Shown one piece after another: positions 1 through 5,609 of a stretch of 5,609 nucleotides of DNA. The position numbers and the translations under genes were made by a program. The notes under the pieces are model-generated. The model was given only the letters and a program-made list of their open reading frames with translations. It searched no databases and was not told where the DNA came from. Position 1 is the first letter of the stretch. The number at the start of each line of letters is the position of its first letter. Origin of the DNA: a gamma proteobacterium symbiont of Lucinoma myriamae (lineage in GTDB: Bacteria; Pseudomonadota; Gammaproteobacteria; GRL18); NCBI GenBank assembly GCA_025655635.1, contig JAHXIM010000417.1, forward strand, positions 1 through 5,609. The letters are read 5' to 3'.

Positions 1-6
1 AGCGGC

Positions 7-81
7 ACCACCTTCAGGTGGTTAACAAATTAGTCCGCTTTGAGCGGTTAACAAATTCAAGCCTCCGGCTTTGCCGGAGGT
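7..81. repeat. Array of three short hairpins with a 12-bp direct repeat
   Basis: Three perfect inverted repeats lie in a row. They are ACCACCT/AGGTGGT (7-13 with 16-22, 2-nt loop), CCGCT/AGCGG (35-39 with 43-47, TTG loop) and CCTCCGGC/GCCGGAGG (62-69 with 73-80, TTT loop). The first two are each followed by the same 12 bases, GGTTAACAAATT, at 20-31 and 46-57, giving a 26-bp period. The third abuts the truncated thiE-like frame. Small GC-rich hairpins like these occur at the ends of IS200/IS605-type elements and in REP/BIME-like dispersed repeats. I cannot decide which this is, because the array runs to the window edge and no transposase is visible. Confidence 0.7.
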
Positions 82-610
82 CTTTGACTTAACTCATGCT
101 TTGTCTCAAAGTAATAAAGTGGTTCAATTCAGACAAAAGAACGTTGAAAAGAGTGAATATCTAGCTTTAGCTGAAATTGCGAAATCAGTGTGTAAACAAT
201 TTAATAGTATTTTATTATTGGGCACATCTGTTGATATCTATGCTCAGGCAAATGCCGATGGTCTCCACTTAAACAGCCAGGCCTTATTTGAATATGATAA
301 GCGACCGGTTTCAAGTTATCATCTATTATCTGTCTCATGCCATAATCTTGATGAAATGAAACAGGCTGAAAAACTGGGGGCTGATATTTTATTATTATCA
401 CCGGTCAAAGCTACCTCAAGTCACCCTGAATTAGCAGCAATTGGCTGGCAATCATTTCAACAAATGATAGAGCATATTAAATGCCCTGTTTATGCTTTGG
501 GAGGTATGCAGGCTTCTGATCTGGATGATGCAAAACGAGCGGGTGCTCAGGGTGTAGCAGTTTCTTCATTCCAGAACTGCTGGCTTAGTTTTTTGTTAAT
601 TCACCAATAA
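71..610 (+). pseudogene. ThiE-like domain (thiamine-phosphate synthase family), 5'-truncated remnant
   Basis: The frame encodes most of a TIM-barrel domain of the thiamine-phosphate synthase family, which joins the HMP-pyrophosphate and thiazole-phosphate moieties of thiamine in the cytoplasm. Visible motifs, counted from TTG-71, are QFRQK (19-23), ADGLHL (62-67), GADILLLSPV followed by a T/S-rich loop (103-117), the IGW step (124-126), YALGGM (141-146) and GAQGVAVSS (158-166). The SPV...SHPE...GW pattern fits the ThiE half of Nudix-ThiE fusions better than stand-alone ThiE. The Nudix half and the first beta strand of the barrel are absent. The frame is closed upstream by TGA at 41-43. The only available start, TTG-71, lies inside a hairpin and has no ribosome binding site. 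I therefore read it as a remnant cut by the repeat array. The last eight or so residues are encoded inside the 3' end of the convergent pepD gene. If it is expressed, a start codon outside this window or frame would be needed. Confidence 0.65.
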
Positions 611-2039
611 ACGCAACAAGATAATCCCAAAACTTATCGACACTAGCAATATTCACCTGCTCACGAGGAGAGTGTGCGCCGGTAATGGTGGGTCCGAAAG
701 AAATAATGTCGCAGTCAGGATAGACATCAGAGAGTAAACCACATTCCAGACCAGCATGGATCACCTGAACAACAGCCGGTTTATCAAATAAATGTTGATA
801 GAGGCTTAACGCCTGCTTGAGCAACCGACTCTCTTTATTAAGCTGCCAGCCGGGATAAGCACCATTGATATCAACTGTTAAGCCAAATTGCTGCTGATAT
901 TGAGCAATTCTAAGTGCATGAGCATCACGCTCATAATTACTCGCGCTGCGGCACAAATTGAGCATGTGCAGATCCTGGCCTGCTTCCAGAGTAATGACAC
1001 CCAGATTATTAGAGCTTTCAACAATATCAGGTAATACATCTGAATACTTAATGACCCCATTGGGATGAGATGCAAACAGACTCAATAAAGCACCGCTTTG
1101 TTCTTTTGATAAAACAAGATTAGTATTGGAGACTATTTTTTCCACAGCTAAGCACAGTTGTGTTTCACTGCTGCTATAAAGTTTGCTAAGCTGAGTATTA
1201 CGCTTGAGCAGCCATTTTATCAATGCATCACTATCAGTCGTAAATAAGGTAGCAAACGCTTCACGGGGTATGGCATTGCGCAGGGTACCGCCATTAAAAC
1301 TCTGTATCTGGATAGCAAATAACTGGCTTAGACTTAACAGCTCCTGTGCTAATAATACATTGGCATTGGCTCGATTTAAATGAATATCAACACCGGAATG
1401 ACCGCCTGATAAGCCAGTTAAACTAATTTTAAGCAGTTCATTATGCGTTGGCTGATGCTGCTGCCATTGCAGTGCTAAATTGGAATCTACGTCCACTCCA
1501 CCGGCACAACCAATATAAACTTCACCTTCTTCCTCGGTATCAAGGTTAAGCATACGCCGCGCTTTTAACCAGCCTGCTTGCAAGCCGAAAGCACCACCCA
1601 TTCCTGCTTCTTCATCGACAGTAAATAGTAACTCTAAAGGGCCGTGAGTGATATTTTCATCGGTCATTAAGGCCAACATCGCCGCACAGCCGATACCATT
1701 GTCAGCACCTAATGTAGTCCTCGTGGCTGTTAACCAGTCGTCAACAATTTGCAGCTGCAGCGGATCATTCATAAAATCATGACTGCTGTCACTATTGGCC
1801 TGTGCTACCATATCGACATGACTTTGTAGTGCAGTAACAGGTGCATTTTCATGTCCTGCAGAAGCAGTGACACGCAATAAAATATTGCCGACATCATCCT
1901 GCTCAACGACAGCACCCGATTTTTCACCTTGCCGGCGAATATAAGCAACAATGGCTTGTTCATGTTTACTGGGTCTGGGAATATTGCAAAATTCGATAAA
2001 ATGAGCCCATAAGGCCAGAGAAGGAAGTTTGTTTGTCAT
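585..2039 (-). CDS. pepD: Cytosolic aminoacyl-histidine dipeptidase (peptidase M20C)
   Basis: The product is a 484-residue zinc dipeptidase, close in length to E. coli PepD (485). That enzyme hydrolyses Xaa-His dipeptides such as carnosine, and some other unblocked dipeptides, in the cytoplasm. Similarity runs end to end. Counting from ATG-2039, the metal-site and catalytic motifs are LQSHVDMV (His74, Asp76), GADNGIG (Asp113), DEEAGM (Glu143/Glu144), LDTEEEGE (Asp167) and GAHSP near the C-terminus (His456). The inserted dimerisation-domain motifs GGHSG, FNGGTLRNAIPREAF and GAYPGW are all present. I chose ATG at 2037-2039 because it puts the conserved Trp at residue 11, matching residue 13 in E. 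coli. An upstream in-frame TTG at 2073-2075 would add 12 unconserved residues. Neither start has a strong Shine-Dalgarno sequence. The gene is divergent from uup and convergent with the thiE-like remnant, so it is probably transcribed alone. Confidence 0.95.
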   Translation of the reverse strand: MTNKLPSLALWAHFIEFCNIPRPSKHEQAIVAYIRRQGEKSGAVVEQDDVGNILLRVTASAGHENAPVTALQSHVDMVAQANSDSSHDFMNDPLQLQIVDDWLTATRTTLGADNGIGCAAMLALMTDENITHGPLELLFTVDEEAGMGGAFGLQAGWLKARRMLNLDTEEEGEVYIGCAGGVDVDSNLALQWQQHQPTHNELLKISLTGLSGGHSGVDIHLNRANANVLLAQELLSLSQLFAIQIQSFNGGTLRNAIPREAFATLFTTDSDALIKWLLKRNTQLSKLYSSSETQLCLAVEKIVSNTNLVLSKEQSGALLSLFASHPNGVIKYSDVLPDIVESSNNLGVITLEAGQDLHMLNLCRSASNYERDAHALRIAQYQQQFGLTVDINGAYPGWQLNKESRLLKQALSLYQHLFDKPAVVQVIHAGLECGLLSDVYPDCDIISFGPTITGAHSPREQVNIASVDKFWDYLVAFIGELTKN

Positions 2040-2178
2040 GAGTCTTATACTTGCTTTAGAGATGCTATTATTCAATTTATCTTGTTAGTTTACATGAATA
2101 GCGTGTCATTATGTCACTTAACCTAAGAAAAACAGGCTTCTATTAACAATCCAGTGCCCGCTCAGCTGCATTGATGTG

Positions 2179-2184
2179 TATAAT
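2179..2184 (+). promoter_or_regulatory. Candidate -10 box of the uup promoter
   Basis: A perfect TATAAT lies about 49 bases before the chosen uup start, which would give a leader of roughly 40 nt. There is a TG just upstream, but one base off the extended -10 position, and no convincing -35 hexamer at 16-18 bp. The box sits in the divergent gap between pepD and uup. The call rests on the hexamer and its placement only. Confidence 0.4.
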
Positions 2185-2232
2185 CATCCTCTGAATTTTT
2201 AGTTTCTTATCTCTGTAGTGAGTTTATTATTT

Positions 2233-4137
2233 ATGTCAATTTTTTCTATTGATGGCCTTTGTCTGGCTTTTGGAACCCATGTTTTACTGGATCATGCTAA
2301 TTTTTCTCTGAAAATGGGTGAGCAGGTTTGTTTGATTGGTCGTAATGGTACGGGTAAAACCACCTTAATGCGCCTTATTCAGGGTGAAATGCAGGCAGAT
2401 GAAGGTGACCTGCGCAAAAAAGATGGTCTGTTAGTTTCATCTCTTTCACAGGAAGTGCCTCATGAAGCATGCGGCAGTGTTTTTGATATCGTCGCTTCAG
2501 GGCTGGGAGATGCATCCAGATTATTACAGGAATACAATCATGTGCTGCATGATGTTGCCAATGGCGATGAGAAAGCACTCAAAAAAATGGAAACTATCCA
2601 GCATGAACTGGAAGCAGTTGATGGCTGGTCTTTGGTACAGCGCGTAGAATCCACTATCTCAAAATTACAGCTGTCAGCGGATGCCCTGATTGAAAATATG
2701 TCGGGTGGTTTGAAACGACGGGTGATGTTAGCCAAAGCATTAGTCATAGAGCCTGATATATTGATGCTTGATGAGCCAACCAACCATCTGGATATTGAAT
2801 CAATCCTCTGGTTAGAAAATTTCCTGAAAGCTTATAATGGCTGTGTGCTGTTTATTACCCACGATAGAATTTTCTTACAGAACGTAGCGACACGGATTCT
2901 TGAACTGGATCGCGGTCAGCTGGTCTCATTTCCCGGTGACTATCAAACCTTCTTACGTCGTAAAGAAGAAATGCTTCATGCAGAAGAAAAAGCCAATGAA
3001 TTATTTGATAAAAAACTGGCAGATGAAGAAGTCTGGATCCGCCAGGGTATTAAAGCACGGCGTACCCGCAATGAAGGACGAGTCAGGGCCTTAAAATCCA
3101 TGCGTGTCGAACGAAGTCAGCGTAGAAATGTGCAGGGTAAGGCCAAACTTGAACTGGATGATAAGAAAAGTTCAGGAAAACTGGTTGTTGAAGCAGATAA
3201 TATTTCCTATGAATATGAAGATAAGCCTATAGTAAAAAACTTTTCTACGGTTATTATCCGTGGTGACAGAATTGGTATTATCGGTCCTAATGGAGTCGGT
3301 AAAACGACTATGCTGAACTTGTTACTAGGCGAATTAACACCACAATCAGGGACAGTAAAACAAGGTACAAAACTTGAAATAGCCTATTTTGACCAGTTAA
3401 GAAACCAGCTGGACGAAGATAAATCCATTGTAGAAAATATCGGGCAGGGCAGGGAGTTTGTTTCAATTAACGGCAAGGATCGTCATGTGTTCAGCTATTT
3501 AGGTGATTTCCTGTTTTCCTCTGAGCGTGCAAAAGTGTCAGTTAAAGCACTATCAGGTGGTGAAAGAAATCGTTTGCTATTGGCCAAGTTATTTACCAAG
3601 CCTGCAAACTTGCTGGTGCTTGATGAACCAACCAATGATCTGGACAGTGAAACGCTGGAATTATTAGAAGCTCTCTTGATGGAATATAAAGGGACTTTAA
3701 TTGTTGTCAGTCATGATCGGGCCTTCCTTAATAATGTCATCACCAGCTCACTGGTATTTGAAGAAGATGGTGTTAATGAATATGTTGGCGGCTATGATGA
3801 CTGGCTCAGGCAAAGAAAACCTTTAGCTGCAGAAGGTGCTTCATCCAAAGCAAAGGTAACGAGCAAACCGAAACTGGCACAAGCTTCAAGTGCAGCAGCC
3901 AAAACGATTAAACTCAGTTATAAAGAGCAACGTGAATTAGATAATTTACCTCACAAAATTGAAGCATTTGAACAGCAGCAATCAGAATTAGAAACTATCG
4001 TTGCTCAGGCTGATTTTTACCAGCAGGAACAAGACTTAGTGGCAAAAAAATTAGCTGAACTTGAGAGCTTAAATCAGCAGCTTGAATCAGTCTATGAACG
4101 CTGGGATGAGTTGGAAGGCAAAAAAGCAGGGAAGTAA
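2233..4137 (+). CDS. uup: ABC-F family ATPase Uup
   Basis: The product is a soluble 634-residue ABC-F protein with two nucleotide-binding domains and no membrane segments, essentially the length of E. coli Uup (635). Counting from ATG-2233, domain 1 has Walker A GRNGTGKT (36-43), signature MSGG (156-159), Walker B LMLDEP (177-182) and the switch His210. A charged inter-domain linker (about 245-315) carries WIRQGIKARRTRNEGRVRAL. Domain 2 has GPNGVGKT (351-358), LSGGE (440-444), LVLDEP (461-466) and His494. The lysine/glutamine-rich C-terminal segment (about 560-634) looks like the Uup coiled-coil domain, which is known to bind nucleic acid. ABC-F proteins act on the ribosome; in E. coli, uup mutants show raised precise excision of transposons. 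A GTG at 2218 in the same frame would add five residues. ATG-2233 is preferred because MSIFSIDG aligns with the E. coli start MSLISMHG, and GTGAG at 2218-2222 is a modest ribosome binding site. The first signature is MSGG rather than LSGG, a mild variation. Confidence 0.96.
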   Translation: MSIFSIDGLCLAFGTHVLLDHANFSLKMGEQVCLIGRNGTGKTTLMRLIQGEMQADEGDLRKKDGLLVSSLSQEVPHEACGSVFDIVASGLGDASRLLQEYNHVLHDVANGDEKALKKMETIQHELEAVDGWSLVQRVESTISKLQLSADALIENMSGGLKRRVMLAKALVIEPDILMLDEPTNHLDIESILWLENFLKAYNGCVLFITHDRIFLQNVATRILELDRGQLVSFPGDYQTFLRRKEEMLHAEEKANELFDKKLADEEVWIRQGIKARRTRNEGRVRALKSMRVERSQRRNVQGKAKLELDDKKSSGKLVVEADNISYEYEDKPIVKNFSTVIIRGDRIGIIGPNGVGKTTMLNLLLGELTPQSGTVKQGTKLEIAYFDQLRNQLDEDKSIVENIGQGREFVSINGKDRHVFSYLGDFLFSSERAKVSVKALSGGERNRLLLAKLFTKPANLLVLDEPTNDLDSETLELLEALLMEYKGTLIVVSHDRAFLNNVITSSLVFEEDGVNEYVGGYDDWLRQRKPLAAEGASSKAKVTSKPKLAQASSAAAKTIKLSYKEQRELDNLPHKIEAFEQQQSELETIVAQADFYQQEQDLVAKKLAELESLNQQLESVYERWDELEGKKAGK

Positions 4138-4176
4138 TTACTATTTGGATAAGGGGATAGTATAGTTAAAATTCAC

Positions 4177-4205
4177 TTGATTTATTAAGCCAAGTAGCTT
4201 ATTCT
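4177..4205 (+). promoter_or_regulatory. Candidate promoter of the tRNA-Ser gene
   Basis: TTGATT (4177-4182) and TATTCT (4200-4205) are separated by exactly 17 bp. They are followed by a C-rich stretch (CCCGACC, 4207-4213) just before the mature tRNA start at 4216. A GC-rich discriminator is typical of stringently controlled stable-RNA promoters in gammaproteobacteria. The -10 matches four of six consensus bases. No clear terminator separates uup from this promoter, so read-through from uup is also possible. Confidence 0.5.
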
Positions 4206-4215
4206 TCCCGACCTT

Positions 4216-4303
4216 GGAGAGGTGGCCGAGTGGTCGAAGGCGCACGCCTGGAAAGTGTGTAAACCGTAAGGTTTCGGGGGTTCGAATCCCCCCCTCTTCG
4301 CCA
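4216..4303 (+). tRNA. tRNA-Ser (anticodon GGA)
   Basis: This is a complete class II tRNA of 88 nt with an encoded CCA end (4301-4303). The acceptor stem GGAGAGG pairs with CCTCTTC (one G-T pair) and is followed by discriminator G. The anticodon stem CACGC/GTGTG encloses the loop CTGGAAA, placing anticodon GGA at 4250-4252, which reads UCC and UCU serine codons. A long variable arm (about 4260-4275, with ACC/GGT pairing) is the serine hallmark. The T arm is GGGGG-TTCGAAT-CCCCC (4276-4292). The structure appears intact and functional. tRNA-Ser genes are common integration sites, but the 3' end of this one is not repeated elsewhere in the window. Confidence 0.97.
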
Positions 4304-4343
4304 TATACAAAGTGTTTAATAAAATCAATCTGTTACACTACTG

Positions 4344-4380
4344 GTATGGTACAGTTGTACCTTGTTTCAGTATGGTACAA
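4344..4380. repeat. GGTACA repeat cluster (direct plus inverted)
   Basis: The 10-mer GTATGGTACA occurs at 4344-4353 and again at 4370-4379, a 26-bp offset. Between them, GGTACA-GT-TGTACC (4348-4361) is a perfect inverted repeat. GGTACA thus occurs three times in 33 bases, twice on the plus strand and once on the minus strand. The arrangement resembles an operator or binding-site cluster, but no adjacent promoter or regulator gene is evident, so the function is unknown. Confidence 0.55.
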
Positions 4381-4530
4381 ATGTTTTTTTGACACATGTC
4401 TACGTTTATCTTCAAGCTTTGTTATTTACTTCTGTTTTAATATCCGTTTAACTACTATACTTAAGTCATCCCACAAAGAAGAAAACACCTCTGGTGAATC
4501 AAGAACAGGGAAGGGAAGTCTATCATTGAA

Positions 4531-4558
4531 AGTCTGAGTTAATAGCTTAGGCTTTTTT
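4531..4558 (+). terminator. Probable factor-independent terminator
   Basis: AGTCTGAG (4531-4538) pairs over eight positions with CTTAGGCT (4546-4553), including two G-T pairs. The loop is 7 nt, and TTTTT (4554-4558) then ATT follows directly. The orientation suits plus-strand transcription. The only annotated upstream transcript is tRNA-Ser, whose 3' end lies about 230 bases away, so the transcript being ended is either a long tRNA trailer or an unrecognised small RNA. On the minus strand there is no U-tract, so it would not serve the sensor remnant. Confidence 0.5.
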
Positions 4559-4624
4559 ATTGTCAGCCTAGGTTGTGGATCGCATACACATCAGCAGTCA
4601 GTTTTTGCAGATTGTATAACATTG

Positions 4625-5524
4625 TTATTCAAGAAGCTTTGTAACTAAGTCGCTGGCAGTTGCCAGTATCAATAGATCTGATTCACTTGGCTTTCCTGTC
4701 TGTTTATAGTAAAAATCAATAGTGGCTAAAATTTTAGCATTGGAGGACAAAACGGGTTCAGAGCAGGATGCTTTGTAGGCGGTTTGCGCTAGAATCATCA
4801 CTTGATGATAGTCCGTTAGTAAACAATTGCAGATCTGAAATGATCTTTCGTTTTAGTGTACTTGCAGCAATCACACAAGCAGTATTGTTTGATGTATCAG
4901 TTTCTTGCTCATTTAGATTAAGCGCTAAATTATTGAGACTTTTTAGGAATTCAAAAGGTAAACTAGGTGCGGCACCAACTGATAGTGTATTGCTTGGTTT
5001 GTCATATAACATGATTGCACACTGTATATCTTTTATAATTGCTTCAATACCAAGTGTTAACTCGTTTAATATTTCTTCTTTAGAATGCTTACCTGATAAC
5101 AGCTGTAGAATATGACAGCGTAGTTTTAATAGCATAGTTTCTTGTCGTCTAGCGCTGACATCTTGTGCAAGGCCCTCAATTGCACTGGTTTGATTATGAT
5201 TATTTGATTTTGGTGTCTCTGTGACTAAAAGATAAAGTCGGCGTCCTGATTTATTGCAAACTTCAATTTCAAAACTATTTTTATTATTGTCAGCAGGTGA
5301 TTGGCTATCTGTTTTTAACACCATATCAGTGAGTGATTTTATTGGGAAATAGTGAGTTGCATTATTAAGAAAATCTTCCTGAGAACAACCTAAAACTTTT
5401 TTTATCGAAGGGCTCACAGATAGGAAATTATTTTTTGAATCTCGGGTATAAAAGAAATAAAAGGTATTAATTGCATCTGCAAGGTTTTTATACTTTAGTT
5501 TATCAAGTTCTATTTGATTTTTTT
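4625..5524 (-). pseudogene. PAS-GAF sensory protein remnant, frameshifted and interrupted
   Basis: The reading frame gives a PAS-type domain followed by a GAF domain, as found in bacterial signalling proteins such as histidine kinases and cyclic-di-GMP enzymes. The PAS part runs from about 5505 to 5150: LADAINTFYFFYTRDSKNNF, SVSPSIKKVLG and, at the PAC end, GLAQDVSARRQ. The GAF part starts at LRCHILQLLSG and continues through an APSLPFEF motif. The frame stops at 4758-4760, but one base out of frame the GAF end continues as DYHQVMILAQ, then SEPVLSSNAKILATIDFYY, and ends at TAA 4625-4627. Removing one base of the GG/CC pair near 4813-4814 joins the two parts exactly as in intact GAF domains. 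Upstream, the PAS frame has no conventional start before GTG-5417, which lies inside the domain. Coding similarity is lost at about 5525, where intron-like sequence begins. No kinase, GGDEF or EAL output domain is present within the window. The usual SCG-type GAF motif is also degenerate (TSNNTACVIAA). The frameshift could be a sequencing error, but the broken 5' end argues for a real pseudogene. Confidence 0.75.
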
Positions 5525-5609
5525 GTGTACGCCCGTCATGGGCATAAACTAATGGGGTGTATACCCGTGATCAATGAAAGTGCTTGATTTTTATATAAAT
5601 AGGGATCAA
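5525..5609 (+). mobile_element. Possible 5' end of a group II intron (domain I), partial
   Basis: The segment begins GTGTACGCCCGTCATGGGC and contains consecutive small stems. These are GCCC/GGGC (5531-5534 with 5540-5543), GGGT/ACCC (5555-5558 with 5563-5566) and ATCAA/TTGAT (5570-5574 with 5584-5588), the last with a GA-rich loop. This order resembles the start of bacterial group II introns, which open with GUGYG, then a GCCC-GGC hairpin, a GGGUG...CCCG hairpin and a GAA-containing stem. That resemblance is from memory, not a search. The putative boundary coincides with the point where the PAS-domain coding sequence on the minus strand loses similarity, next to a run of seven T (5518-5524). 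The intron would be antisense to that gene and so could not be spliced from its mRNA. The reverse-transcriptase gene and 3' end would lie beyond the window. Confidence 0.5.

Larger units (their letters stand above)
4304..4624. other. Gene-poor stretch after the tRNA, no convincing CDS
   Basis: No open frame here has a credible start, ribosome binding site or recognisable product. The longest open frame simply runs through the tRNA gene. The stretch holds a cluster of GGTACA motifs (4344-4380), a small CACC-TCT-GGTG hairpin around 4485-4495 and a terminator-like hairpin at 4531-4558. It could be the 3' trailer of the tRNA transcript or an unrecognised small RNA; nothing in the sequence settles this. 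Confidence 0.6.

Noticed and set aside
7..81. CRISPR-like array from the regularly spaced repeats
   Set aside because: There are only two copies of a 12-bp repeat, and the intervening 14 bases are themselves largely a hairpin. Repeat and spacer lengths do not fit any CRISPR type.
2040..2075. N-terminal extension of PepD from TTG-2075
   Set aside because: The 12 extra residues have no counterpart in E. coli PepD. An ATG at 2037-2039 gives the family length, so the extension is not favoured.
4173..4196. Terminator for uup (ACTTG/CAAGT hairpin)
   Set aside because: The stem is only five pairs with an 11-nt loop and no T-run follows. The same bases form the better-supported tRNA promoter.
4279..4303. 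Attachment site of an integrated element at the tRNA-Ser 3' end
   Set aside because: The tRNA 3' sequence is not repeated in the rest of the window and no integrase gene is visible, so there is no evidence for an integrated island here.
4214..4537. Plus-strand open frame of 107 codons
   Set aside because: It runs through the whole tRNA-Ser gene and a low-complexity trailer, and has no plausible domain. It is an accident of the tRNA sequence.
4768..5115. Plus-strand open frame of 115 codons opposite the sensor remnant
   Set aside because: It is antisense to clear GAF-domain coding sequence, has no recognisable motif, and looks like a shadow frame.

Overview
The window looks like a moderately AT-rich gammaproteobacterial chromosome. 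Two well-conserved housekeeping genes, a PepD-type dipeptidase and the ABC-F ATPase Uup, closely resemble their enterobacterial counterparts. A thiamine-phosphate-synthase-like fragment resembles the ThiE half of the Nudix-ThiE fusions known from gammaproteobacteria. Species cannot be told from the sequence.

Left edge (1-610): three hairpins, two of them each followed by the same 12-bp repeat, abut an open frame for a ThiE-like domain. The frame lacks its N-terminus: there is no Nudix domain, no first beta strand and no credible start. It appears to be a gene remnant cut by a hairpin-rich, possibly mobile, sequence. Its 3' end overlaps the convergent pepD by 26 bases.

Centre (585-4137): pepD (minus) and uup (plus) are intact and divergent, separated by about 190 bases holding a good -10 box for uup. 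A tRNA-Ser(GGA) gene with its own promoter follows uup.

Right part (4304-5609): a gene-poor stretch of about 320 bases holds a GGTACA repeat cluster and a plausible factor-independent terminator. It is followed on the minus strand by a decayed PAS-GAF sensory gene. That gene carries a single-base frameshift inside the GAF domain; I could read the restored frame through to its stop. At its PAS end it is cut by sequence that resembles the 5' end (domain I) of a bacterial group II intron on the plus strand, antisense to the gene and running off the window.

Overall this is a stable housekeeping core (pepD, uup, tRNA-Ser) flanked on both sides by genes broken by repeat or retroelement sequence. 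I see no evidence for a new defence or metabolic system. The most notable items are the apparent intron insertion in the sensor gene and the hairpin array that truncates the thiE-like gene.
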